Assembly (NCBI GenBank): GCA_003218935.1
Contig: QHPA01000217.1
Span: forward strand, 1-14,843
Reading direction: 5' to 3'
From: Verrucomicrobiota bacterium
Lineage (GTDB): Bacteria > Verrucomicrobiota > Verrucomicrobiia > Limisphaerales > AV2
Length of the DNA stretch: 14,843 bases
The notes below the pieces were generated by a model. It searched no databases. It was given only the letters and a program-made list of their open reading frames with translations, and was not told the origin of the DNA. Both the position numbers and the translations under genes were made by a program. Numbering within the stretch: the first letter of the stretch is position 1; every line of letters begins with the position of its first letter. Shown piece after piece: positions 6,562 through 14,297 of this stretch.

Positions 6562-7929
6562 ATGAATTCGCTGCTCCTCACGGGCGGTCGCGTCATCGAT
6601 CCTGCCAACCGTTTCGACGCTGTCGCCGATTTGTTGATCGTGGAGGGTAAAATTGCCGCCCTCGGTTCCGACGCCAAAAAGCAAGCGCCCGCTGAAAGTG
6701 AGAGACTTGACACAAAGGGACTGGTCGTCTGTCCGGGACTGATTGATCTGCATGTGCATTTGCGCGAGCCGGGTCAGACTGCAAAAGAAACCATTGCGAC
6801 CGGCACGGCGGCGGCGGCGCGCGGCGGGTTCACCTCAGTCGTTTGCATGCCGAACACGTCGCCGGCCGTTGACAACGCGGGCACGGTGGCGCTGATTCGG
6901 GAGAGGGCGGACCGGAGCGGCGTGGTGAATGTGTTCATCACGGGCGCCATCACCAAAGGCCTCGCTGGCGAGGAGTTGGCACCCATCGGTTCGCTCAAGC
7001 GGGCCGGCGTCGTGGCCATCACGGATGACGGTCATTGCGTCCAGAACAACGAGCTGATGCGGCGCGCGCTCGAATACGCCAGGATGTTCAATCTGCCGGT
7101 GATGGACCATTGCCAGGATTATTCGCTGGTCAGCGACGGTGTGGCGCATGAAGGTTACTGGAGCACGGCGCTGGGCTTGCATGGCTGGCCGGCGGCGGGC
7201 GAGGAGATGATCGTCGCCAGAAACATTCAGCTCGCGGAGTTGACGGGAGCGCACTTGCATTGCCAGCATTTAAGCGCGGCGGGGAGCGTGCGGTTGATCC
7301 GGGAGGCGCTCAAGCGGGGCGTGCCCGTGTCCGGCGAAGCGTGCCCGCATCACTTCGTGCTGACCGATGCGGCAATCGCCGGGAGCGAGAAATTTTGGAG
7401 CAGCGATGGCAAAGGAGTTTTTGATTGCAGGAACCGCGAATCGAACAGGCCAGCCTGGCTGGCATATGACACCAATCTGAAAATGAACCCGCCGCTGCGC
7501 TCGGCGCGGGATCGCGAGGCGATCATCGAAGGAATCGTTGATGGCACTTTGGAGGTTCTTGGCAGCGACCACGCCCCGCATTGCGACTACGAAAAGGAAG
7601 TGGAGTTCGATTACGCGCCGTTTGGCATCACCGGCCTCGAAACCGAATTCGCCCTCTCGCTGATGCAGTTGTATCATAGGAAACTTCTCGGATTGTCAGA
7701 CCTCGTCGCGAAATTTACCGTCGCTCCGGCCCGGCTGCTGCGCCTGGCCAAAGGCACCCTCAGCATCGGTGCCGACGCGGATGTGACTGTCTTCGATCCG
7801 GACCGCGAATGGGCTTTTGCAAAAGCGCAAACCGCCAGCAAATCATTTAACAGTCCGTTCTACGGCTGGCAATTGAAGGGGAAAGCGACGGCTACAATTG
7901 TGGGTGGAAAAATTGTCTGGAAGGAATAA
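6562..7929 (+). CDS. pyrC: Dihydroorotase (class I), with an extra internal segment
   Basis: Cytoplasmic zinc enzyme that cyclises N-carbamoyl-L-aspartate to dihydroorotate, third step of de novo pyrimidine synthesis. ATG at 6562 gives 455 residues; an in-frame TTG at 6523 adds only 13 unlikely residues. Key parts: metal ligands H64 and H66 in DLHVHLREPG, substrate-binding MPNTSP (97-101 region), TDDG (155-157) supplying an aspartate ligand, DHCQD (H183), HCQHLS (H236), NPPLR substrate loop (309-313), catalytic/ligand D336 in GSDHAPH. The C-terminal FTVAPARLLRLAKGTLSIGA and NSPFYGWQLKGK blocks are typical of the family. An oddity: between LTDAAIA and YDTNLKMNPPLR, where most family members join almost directly, there are about 28 extra residues (274-301, bases 7381-7464). 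Usual length is about 425-430, so the excess matches. carA lies 254 bases downstream and acts earlier in the same pathway. Confidence 0.96.
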   Translation: MNSLLLTGGRVIDPANRFDAVADLLIVEGKIAALGSDAKKQAPAESERLDTKGLVVCPGLIDLHVHLREPGQTAKETIATGTAAAARGGFTSVVCMPNTSPAVDNAGTVALIRERADRSGVVNVFITGAITKGLAGEELAPIGSLKRAGVVAITDDGHCVQNNELMRRALEYARMFNLPVMDHCQDYSLVSDGVAHEGYWSTALGLHGWPAAGEEMIVARNIQLAELTGAHLHCQHLSAAGSVRLIREALKRGVPVSGEACPHHFVLTDAAIAGSEKFWSSDGKGVFDCRNRESNRPAWLAYDTNLKMNPPLRSARDREAIIEGIVDGTLEVLGSDHAPHCDYEKEVEFDYAPFGITGLETEFALSLMQLYHRKLLGLSDLVAKFTVAPARLLRLAKGTLSIGADADVTVFDPDREWAFAKAQTASKSFNSPFYGWQLKGKATATIVGGKIVWKE

Positions 7930-8059
7930 ACCGGCCTGAAGAAGCCAACGAATCGCTCAAGGCCAGATACAAGGTTGACGGCTTTCCCACTTTTGTTGTG
8001 CTCGGCCAGGAAGTCGGCCATTCATTTCCAGATTGGAAGGGTTCAAAAAGAAGTCCTGA
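7929..8059 (+). pseudogene. Thioredoxin-family relic (C-terminal fragment, frameshifted)
   Basis: Directly after the pyrC stop, one frame reads EEANESLKARYKVDGFPTFV and then VL (from 7938). This is the classical late thioredoxin-fold segment, in which the helix ends in YxVxGxPTxVxL with the cis-proline. After VL (about base 8000) that frame degenerates, but two bases over, the sequence reads RPGSRPFISRLEGFKKKS and stops at TGA 8057-8059, which fits the final helix of a thioredoxin-like protein. The catalytic CxxC half is absent, and the strand expected between these two pieces (usually a 'dGkelgr' turn) is lost at the frameshift. It is therefore a decayed 3' end, not a working gene. The parent may have been a DUF255- or thioredoxin_7-like protein; that is inference. 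Confidence 0.65.
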
Positions 8060-8182
8060 ACCAACGGGATTGCTTTGCGTTTGGGAGGTGGTCTTCCAGA
8101 ACCGCGCTTTTTCGTTTCCGTGGTTAAGACTTGACCGTGCGGGGCGCAGCCCTAGCATCGCGCGCAATTTGTGCAAGCAGCG

Positions 8183-9280
8183 ATGAAAGCGGTTCTGGCC
8201 CTCGAAGACGGCACGGTATATCACGGCGAAGGTTTTGGCGCGCGCGTCTCGGCGTGCGGCGAGGTTTGTTTCAACACCTCGATGACCGGCTACCAGGAAA
8301 TCCTCACCGACCCGTCCTACAAAGGACAGATTGTAACGATGACTTATCCGCTGATCGGCAATTACGGAGTGAACAACCAGGACGTGGAATCGTGGCGGCC
8401 GCACGTGGCGGGTTTTGTGGTTCGTGAACTCTCGCCCGTGGTCAGCAACTGGCGAGCGGATTCTTCGCTGGCCGAATATTTGGATAAACACGGCATTCCT
8501 GGCATCCAGGGAATTGACACGCGGGCGCTGACCAAGAGACTTCGCGTTCGCGGCGCGCTGAAAGGCTTCATTTCGACCGAGAAAACCACTGCCGCCGAAG
8601 CGGTGGCAAGGGCGCGGGCCTGGGAAGGGCTCATCGGGTTGGATTATGTCAAGCAGGTGACGCACCAGCAGCCCTTCCTCTGGGATCCGGAGAACAAGCA
8701 GACCCTGCGGCCGGCGGACATTCCGATTATCGCGTACGATTTCGGGATGAAATACAACATTCTTCGCCGTCTGCGCCAGCGCGGATTCGAAGTGCGGGTC
8801 GTGCCGGCGGCCACTCCGGCTGCTGAGGGGTTGAAACACAAGCCCGCGGGTGTTTTTCTTTCAAATGGTCCCGGCGATCCGGCGGCGCTCGGCTATGCCG
8901 TGGAAGCGGTCACTGAGCTGGTGAGGAGCGGCATTCCGATTTTCGGTATCTGTTTAGGGCACCAGATTCTCGGGCAGGCATTTGGCGGCAAGACATTCAA
9001 ATTGAAATTCGGCCATCGCGGCGCGAACCAGCCGGTGAAGGACCTGGAGACCGGCAAAGTTGAAATCACTTCGCAGAACCATGGCTTCGCGGTCGATCCC
9101 ACCACGCTGCCTTCTGATGTTGCGGTCAATCGCGTCAATCTGAACGACCGGACCGTCGAAGGCATGCGACACAAGAGCAAGCCGATTTTCTGCGTTCAAT
9201 ATCATCCGGAAGCTTCGCCCGGACCGCATGATTCCGCTCCGTTATTTGATGAATTCCGCGCGCTGATTGAGCGACATTGA
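8183..9280 (+). CDS. carA: Carbamoyl-phosphate synthase small (glutaminase) subunit
   Basis: Releases ammonia from glutamine and channels it to the large subunit CarB to make carbamoyl phosphate for pyrimidines and arginine. ATG at 8183 gives 365 residues, close to the normal 360-390; an in-frame GTG at 8171 adds four residues. The N-terminal CPSase small-chain domain is clear: [14 protein letters not shown] (7-20), [20 protein letters not shown] (26-45), [12 protein letters not shown]. The C-terminal class I glutamine amidotransferase domain has SNGPGDP (227-233), the nucleophile C257 in GICLGHQ, and the histidine/glutamate pair H341 and E343 in [13 protein letters not shown]. All catalytic residues are present. 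Follows pyrC in the same direction with a relic between; carB is not in the window. Confidence 0.97.
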   Translation: MKAVLALEDGTVYHGEGFGARVSACGEVCFNTSMTGYQEILTDPSYKGQIVTMTYPLIGNYGVNNQDVESWRPHVAGFVVRELSPVVSNWRADSSLAEYLDKHGIPGIQGIDTRALTKRLRVRGALKGFISTEKTTAAEAVARARAWEGLIGLDYVKQVTHQQPFLWDPENKQTLRPADIPIIAYDFGMKYNILRRLRQRGFEVRVVPAATPAAEGLKHKPAGVFLSNGPGDPAALGYAVEAVTELVRSGIPIFGICLGHQILGQAFGGKTFKLKFGHRGANQPVKDLETGKVEITSQNHGFAVDPTTLPSDVAVNRVNLNDRTVEGMRHKSKPIFCVQYHPEASPGPHDSAPLFDEFRALIERH

Positions 9281-9358
9281 CCTCGTGACCGTCATCAGAC
9301 CGATAAACAGGTTGACTTGACGGAGACGGTGACAATAATGCGTTGAACCAACCAGGCT

Positions 9359-9859
9359 ATGGTCAAACTTGTTGTGCTCAGCGAAGGGTTGACAGGACTG
9401 ACGTACGAACTGAAGGTGGACAAAACCACGATCGGACGACTCGAGGACAACGCTTTCCAGATCGCTGAGCCTTCGGTCTCCAGCCACCATTGCGAGCTGA
9501 TTCAGCGCGGCAGCGATATCGTCGTCAAAGATCTCAACTCCACCAACGGCACCTTCGTCAACGGCGAAAAAATCACCGAAGCGGCTTTGAAGCCTGGTCA
9601 AATCCTGCGCCTGGGCCAGGTGGAAATGCGCTTGGAGTCCGGCACGGGGACGACGGCTGCCGCTGCGCCCCTCAAAAAGCCGTTGGAAAAGACGATGGTG
9701 ATCGGCATTCAGGCCCAGGCGCTCGATCGAGGGACGCGTCCGGTGAATTTCGAAACCAGCGCCGCTTTCTCCAAAAAAAGCAACAAGGCGAACAAAATAT
9801 TCATCGCGGTTGCGGTTGTGCTCGGCGTGTTGATCATCGCATTGATCATCCTTTCGTAG
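9359..9859 (+). CDS. FHA-domain protein with C-terminal membrane anchor
   Basis: A 166-residue protein. Residues about 1-93 form a forkhead-associated (FHA) domain, a phosphothreonine-binding module. The conserved residues are visible: GR at 26-27, S-S-H-H at 41-44 (VSSHHCEL), and STNGTFVNG at 61-69. Next is a linker rich in A, K and T (94-146), and then one hydrophobic helix KIFIAVAVVLGVLIIALIIL (146-165) ending the protein, so it looks tail-anchored with the FHA domain facing the cytoplasm. This would recruit threonine-phosphorylated partners to the inner membrane. No kinase or phosphatase gene is present in the window. ATG at 9359; 78 bases after carA, same direction; a weak TTGACT-18-TAATGC box lies upstream but is not convincing. 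Confidence 0.9.
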   Translation: MVKLVVLSEGLTGLTYELKVDKTTIGRLEDNAFQIAEPSVSSHHCELIQRGSDIVVKDLNSTNGTFVNGEKITEAALKPGQILRLGQVEMRLESGTGTTAAAAPLKKPLEKTMVIGIQAQALDRGTRPVNFETSAAFSKKSNKANKIFIAVAVVLGVLIIALIILS

Positions 9860-9884
9860 CTGCACCTGAAGACCTGAGCGGGCC

Positions 9885-10849
9885 TCAACCTTTGCTTTCC
9901 TTCAACCAGCGCGCCACATCGTTTGCGGCATAAGTGATCAAAATGTCCGCTCCGGCGCGACGCATCGCCAGCAAGCTTTCCAACATGACCGAACGTTCGT
10001 CAATCCAACGCCTGGCTGCGGCCGCTTTAATCATGCTGTACTCGGCGCTCACGGCGTAGGCGGCGGTGGGATAACCGAACTCCGTTTTGACCCGGTGAAT
10101 AATGTCGAGACAGGGCAGCGCAGGAGTTCGGTTATCCCACCGCCGCCTACGCCGAGAGCGCCGAGTACAGCATGATTAAATTGCGGCGCCGATTCCGCTG
10201 CCTCGCGAAACGGCCCGTAGAGAGCCGAGACAAACTTCGCGGCGTAGGAGATAATCGGCGTTTCAGCAAAACCATTCTGGTCCAGCGCCGCGCGAATAGC
10301 TCGGACACGGCCATCCATCATGTCGCTGGGTGCCACGACATCGGCGCCTGCGTCCGCGTGACTGACTGCCGCCCGGGCGAGTAGTTTCAGCGTCGGGTCG
10401 TTCAGGATATGCACGCCGGATTTGTTGCGGCGCACAATCCCGCAATGCCCGTGGCTCATGTATTCGCAAAGGCAGACATCGGTGATGACAATCAGGTCCG
10501 GCAACTCTTTCTTGAGCGAGCGCACGGCCTGCTGCACGATTCCCCTTCGGGCGTAAGCGCCCGAGGCTTTCTCGTCCTTTCGGTCCGGAATTCCAAACAA
10601 CAAGACCGCCGGCACGCCCAGTTCCTGCGCTTGCGATGCCTCGCGCAACAGTTCGTCCGGCGAAAATTGGAGGACGCCGGGCATCGCGTGGACCGGCCGA
10701 CGCACTTTGCGGCCAGGACGAACAAACAACGGCAGCACCAGTTGTTCAATGCTCAATCGCGTTTCGGCGACCAGCCGACGCAGGGCGGGAGACTGGCGCA
10801 GGCGCCGCGGGCGATACGTGGGGAACTGGCCGGTCAAAGGTGAACTCAT
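9885..10849 (-). pseudogene. hemB: Delta-aminolevulinic acid dehydratase (porphobilinogen synthase), disrupted as given
   Basis: HemB joins two 5-aminolevulinate molecules into porphobilinogen in heme synthesis. From the ATG at 10849, the first 224 residues are a normal zinc-type HemB: FVRPGRKVRRPVHAMPGV, the metal cysteines C126, C128, C136 in DVCLCEYMSHGHCG, SDMMDGR, and the first Schiff-base lysine K205 in SYAAKFVSALYGPFREA. After SAPQF the frame runs into 58 bp that are an inverted copy of the gene's own downstream part, then into out-of-frame codons, ending at 10049. The true C-terminus is intact in another frame: ALPCLDIIHRVKTE (10121-10081), FGYPTAAYAVSAEYSMIK, RRWIDERSVMLESLLAMRRA, stop at 9885. 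Missing is about 100 bp that should encode the YQMDPAN...MVKP block, including the second active-site lysine. If real, the gene is dead; a local assembly error is an equally serious possibility because HemB is normally essential for heme. Confidence 0.9.
10026..10180. repeat. 58-bp inverted repeat inside hemB
   Basis: Left arm 10026-10083 and right arm 10123-10180 are reverse complements over 58 bases with a single mismatch, separated by a 39-base spacer (10084-10122). Read on the minus strand, the left arm is genuine hemB (EFGYPTAAYAVSAEYSMIK). The right arm lies where different hemB sequence should be, so the right arm is the copy. The mismatch (GTG in the genuine arm, GAG in the copy's orientation) shows that the two arms are not perfectly identical. 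Confidence 0.97.
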
Positions 10850-10915
10850 GGAGTGCAGCCTAACCAAGCTTAAGCGCGGCGGCAAGGGGCGCCCAAAGGC
10901 GGAGGTACGCCGCAT

Positions 10916-11100
10916 TTTCGGTGAGCAGACCGTCCACCCCTCCGAAGCTCTACACTAGGCAGCTGCGGAGGACGGGTCCTCGCGAGCCGGCTCCTCAGCA
11001 GGGTTCTGTTCCTTTGGAACCGCTCACGCACGATGAGCCTGGCAAAGCACGCAGGGCAGGCTTCCAGCCTGCCCACTTTCCGACTTTGCAAATCAGCGCA
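10916..11100. repeat. Palindrome-dense intergenic region upstream of the DUF4230 gene
   Basis: The gap 10850-11118 has no gene that I can support. It holds several inverted repeats: CCTCCG (10939-10944) / CGGAGG (10966-10971); GAGCCGGCTC (10984-10993, perfect palindrome); GGTTC (11002-11006) / GAACC (11017-11021); and a strong 8-bp stem GGGCAGGC (11054-11061) / GCCTGCCC (11067-11074) with loop TTCCA. No T-tracts follow, so these are not classic terminators. The last one looks like a common short interspersed palindrome. Confidence 0.6.
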
Positions 11101-11118
11101 GCGGATTAAATTCGGCGC

Positions 11119-11703
11119 ATGCTCAAGACACGCTTGATCATCCTCGGATTGGTGCTGGCGATTGGCGCGGGTGTGGCGCTGTTCGTCGCGTTGCTTTGGG
11201 TGCCGCTGCCGCTGTCGAGCGCGCCGCCCAGGATTCAAAACACCGCGACAATGCTTAAACGGGTCCAGACGCTTTCCGAACTGGTCACGGTCAAATATGT
11301 GCTCGAAAAAGTGGTCATTCTGGAGGACATCAAGTGGTACGGTGAAAACCGCGTGCTGCTAGTCGCGCACGGCGTCGTCAAGGCGGGCGTGGACTTGCAG
11401 GAAATCAAGCCGGAAGACGTGCGCCTCGATGACAAAAAAGTGGTCGTGAAACTGCCGCCCGCCAGGATCACGGACGTTTACCTCGACGACAAGAAAACGC
11501 GCGTGGTGGACCGGACGACCGGCCTGTTGCGCGCGTTTGACAAAGACCTCGAACAAAGCGCGCGTCGCCAGGCGGTGGAGGATTTGAGCATTTCGGCCCG
11601 CTTCAATGGAATCAACGGCGACGCCGAAGAACGGGCGCGGCTGCAGTTGAGCAACCTTTTCCACCAACTCGGCCTCGAAGTCGAATTCGTGATCAACAAA
11701 TAA
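11119..11703 (+). CDS. DUF4230-type membrane-anchored protein
   Basis: A 194-residue protein. Residues about 4-27 form an N-terminal transmembrane anchor (RLIILGLVLAIGAGVALFVA), and the rest faces outwards. The body fits the DUF4230 pattern: LSELVTVKYVLEKVV, then VLLVAHGVVKAGVDLQEIKP with the 'G.v.aGiDl..i...dv' block, KVVVKLPPARITDVYLDD, and a C-terminal helical part ISARFNGINGDAEERARLQL with FHQLGLEVEF. The biochemical role of this family is not known to me; members are found as short envelope proteins in many bacteria. ATG at 11119. The next gene, an LptD-type barrel, starts about 120 bases downstream in the same direction, so an envelope role is plausible but is inference only. Confidence 0.83.
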   Translation: MLKTRLIILGLVLAIGAGVALFVALLWVPLPLSSAPPRIQNTATMLKRVQTLSELVTVKYVLEKVVILEDIKWYGENRVLLVAHGVVKAGVDLQEIKPEDVRLDDKKVVVKLPPARITDVYLDDKKTRVVDRTTGLLRAFDKDLEQSARRQAVEDLSISARFNGINGDAEERARLQLSNLFHQLGLEVEFVINK

Positions 11704-11823
11704 TGATCGGTTCGAGCCGCAGGCTTTGGTTTCGGGTTCGGTTCCGATGGGAGACCGGGCGATAAAACAAAGGAAATCCCGCTTGGCAAGTCAGAGCTCA
11801 TTTTGTTTAGCTGTGCGCGCCGA

Positions 11824-14034
11824 ATGAAATTCTCTCGCCCCTTTTGCCTTGTTCTGCTGTTGGCACACGCGTCGTGTTCCCTTTTCGCGGCCGAGGCGGA
11901 AGATGAAGGGATTGATATCCAGGGGATCGGTCCTGGCCAGGTCGAATTCAACTACGAGACCGGCTTCTTCATGACCACCAATGATTTCGTGGCTCGTTAC
12001 CAAGGGGCCGTGTTGACGGCCCATCGCGCCCAAGGGAATCGAATAACCGGCGAGGTGGAAGCTGAAGGCGCGGTCAATTTGCAGTACGAAAACCAGGTCT
12101 GGAGCGGCGATCGTCTGCAATACAACTTTTTTACCCATCAGATTCACACGGCCAGGTTCCGCACTGGCAAGAACCCGTTTTTTGCCACCGGCGACGGCCT
12201 TGGTGCGAACCAGACCAACCATACCTACGCCGCGACCAATGCCTTCGTCACGACGGACGACGTGGAGAAGCCCGGCTTCCGCGTGCACGCGAGGCGGCTG
12301 ACGATCGTGCCGGGAAAGTATTTTGTGGCGCGTGACGCCGTGCTCTACTTCGGCAACGTGCCGGTTTTCTATTTTCCTTATTATCGCCGCAACTTTGACC
12401 GGCGGCAGGGCAGCTTTGAGTTCACCCCCGGCTATCGCAGCTCTTACGGACCGTATTTGCTTGGCGCTTACAACTGGTATTGGAACGAAAAACTTTACGG
12501 ATCACTTCACGCGGATTATCGGTTGAAACGCGGTTTTGGCGGCGGGCCGGACGCCTACTACGACGCGGGCGTGTTGGGTGAGGGAACGGTGAAGTATTAC
12601 TACCTGCGCGATCATGAGCCTGGTTTTCTGATTTTCACCAACGGCCTGCCGACCTCCTCCACCAACGGCGTGCCAATCGAGAAAGACCGGTATCGTCTCG
12701 CCTTCACGCACCAGGTAAACATCCGCACGAACCTCACCGCCACCGTCGTTCTGCGCCAGGAAAGTGATCCTTTTGTCGGTCGGGACTTCTTCGAGAGCGA
12801 ATACCGGGACAATACACAGCCGGGGTCCTTCCTGGATGTCAACCAACGCTGGTCGAATTTCAGCCTCGACGTCCTCGCCCAGCCGCGCATCAACGATTTC
12901 TTTGAAACGATCGAGCGCCTGCCCGAGGTAAAGCTGACCGGGGAACGACAGCAGCTCGGCGTCTCACCCTTCTATTACGAAAGCGAAAGTTCAGTCGGCT
13001 ACTTTCGGCACACCTTCGCTAACGACCTCACCAATTCTTTCGCCGCGTATCGGGCCGACACTTTTCACCAGTTGCTGCTGCCCCAAACCTTCTTCGGCTG
13101 GTTGAACGTGACCCCGCGTGTCGGCGGACGGTTTACCGATTACGGCGAAACCCACGGCGTTGGCACGACCAACAAGGAGCAGCAGCGTTGGGTGTTCAAC
13201 ACTGGCGCCGAGGTTTCCTTCAAGGCTTCACGGATTTGGCCAGGCGCGCACAGCAAGCTTGTTGACGCGGATGGCCTCCGCCACGTCGTCGAACCATCTG
13301 TGAATTACGTCTTCGTTCCCACGCCGAACAAGCCGCCTCCGGATCTGCCGCAGTTCGACAGCCAATTGCCCACGCTGCGGCTGTTACCGGTCGATTTTCC
13401 AGACTACAATTCGATTGATTCCATCGACAGCCAAAACGTTCTGCGGCTGGGCTTGAGAAACACGTTGCAAACCAGAAGAGAGAACAGGGTCGAGAACCTG
13501 TTCAAGTGGGCCGTTTACGCCGATTGGCGCCTCAAACCGCGACCGGACCAGGGAACGTTCACGGACGTTTACTCTGACCTCGACTTCAAACCGCGTTCGT
13601 GGATTACGTTCAATTCCGAGACGCGCTACGACCTCAACGACCGGCAGTGGCGCGAGGCGAATCACACCCTCACGCTGACACCGAACAGCACCTGGAGTTG
13701 GTCCGTTGGCCATCGCTACTTGCGCAGTGACCCGACGCTGGGACCGGATTCCGGAAACAACACCATCCTGAGCAGTTTCTACTATCGCTTCGGCGAGAAC
13801 TGGGCCGGACGCCTGCAGCATCGCTTCGAGGCGCGCGACGGCACGCTGGAGGAACAATACTATACGCTCTATCGCGATTTCCGGAGCTGGACGGCAGCCT
13901 TGACGTTTCGCGTCCGCGAGAGCCGCACCGGCCCTACCGATTACGGCGTAGCGGTGACGTTTTCCTTGAAAGCTATCCCGCGCTTCAGACTCGGCGATGA
14001 CCAGAACAAGCCGAACTTGTTGCTCGGCGGTTGA
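11824..14034 (+). CDS. lptD: LptD/OstA-type outer-membrane beta-barrel (LPS assembly protein homologue)
   Basis: Outer-membrane translocon component that inserts lipopolysaccharide into the outer leaflet. ATG at 11824 gives 736 residues with a signal peptide (MKFSRPFCLVLLLAHASCSL then FAA) and likely cleavage near residues 22-23; an upstream TTG at 11803 would spoil it. Residues about 30-190 form the periplasmic OstA-like jellyroll (GQVEFNYETGFF, GDRLQYNFFTHQI, DVEKPGFRVHARRLTIVPGK), followed by the hallmark AVLYFGNVPVFYFPYYRR, which in LptD leads into the barrel. The remaining 540 residues are alternating strands rich in aromatic residues and Y-x-R patterns. The mature protein contains no cysteine, so it cannot use the disulfide maturation known for E. 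coli LptD. The identity is good to family; gene symbol by homology. About 120 bases after the DUF4230 gene; a short hairpin (14036-14051) follows the stop without T-run. Confidence 0.87.
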   Translation: MKFSRPFCLVLLLAHASCSLFAAEAEDEGIDIQGIGPGQVEFNYETGFFMTTNDFVARYQGAVLTAHRAQGNRITGEVEAEGAVNLQYENQVWSGDRLQYNFFTHQIHTARFRTGKNPFFATGDGLGANQTNHTYAATNAFVTTDDVEKPGFRVHARRLTIVPGKYFVARDAVLYFGNVPVFYFPYYRRNFDRRQGSFEFTPGYRSSYGPYLLGAYNWYWNEKLYGSLHADYRLKRGFGGGPDAYYDAGVLGEGTVKYYYLRDHEPGFLIFTNGLPTSSTNGVPIEKDRYRLAFTHQVNIRTNLTATVVLRQESDPFVGRDFFESEYRDNTQPGSFLDVNQRWSNFSLDVLAQPRINDFFETIERLPEVKLTGERQQLGVSPFYYESESSVGYFRHTFANDLTNSFAAYRADTFHQLLLPQTFFGWLNVTPRVGGRFTDYGETHGVGTTNKEQQRWVFNTGAEVSFKASRIWPGAHSKLVDADGLRHVVEPSVNYVFVPTPNKPPPDLPQFDSQLPTLRLLPVDFPDYNSIDSIDSQNVLRLGLRNTLQTRRENRVENLFKWAVYADWRLKPRPDQGTFTDVYSDLDFKPRSWITFNSETRYDLNDRQWREANHTLTLTPNSTWSWSVGHRYLRSDPTLGPDSGNNTILSSFYYRFGENWAGRLQHRFEARDGTLEEQYYTLYRDFRSWTAALTFRVRESRTGPTDYGVAVTFSLKAIPRFRLGDDQNKPNLLLGG

Positions 14035-14035
14035 A

Positions 14036-14063
14036 GTCGGTAGCCGCCGACGCCTGGCAGGCG
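14036..14063. repeat. Two small hairpins after the lptD stop
   Basis: GTCGG (14036-14040) / CCGAC (14047-14051) and, adjoining, CGCCT (14051-14055) / AGGCG (14059-14063). No T-tract follows, so termination is uncertain. The rest of the gap 14064-14297 shows no gene or clear signal. Confidence 0.4.
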
Positions 14064-14297
14064 AATCAAACGCTTGTCGCCCTTCAAACTCCCTTTTCCT
14101 GATCCTGTCCGAATAGCCTTCGGCACCCGACTCTCTGCGTGAGGAAAACCGTGGCGCGATTGTCAAAGCAGTTAAGATTGAGCAAAAGACCATGGGAAAT
14201 AGTCGAAGCCTCAAACCACCTTCGGCTCATGAAAACAGTTCGTCATTGCTTCTGTCTCAGGGGCGGATTATACGCTGAAGGAACGCGCTGACAGAGT

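Noticed and set aside
7892..8839. 315-residue minus-strand open frame over carA
   Set aside because: carA is complete and certain on the other strand; this frame has no domain pattern.
9312..9341. TTGACT - 18 bases - TAATGC, promoter-like boxes upstream of the FHA gene
   Set aside because: Only a moderate match, and promoter consensus in this phylum is not well enough known to me to support it.
13384..14214. 276-residue minus-strand open frame over the end of lptD
   Set aside because: Opposite the barrel-coding sequence, with shadow-like composition and no recognisable motif.
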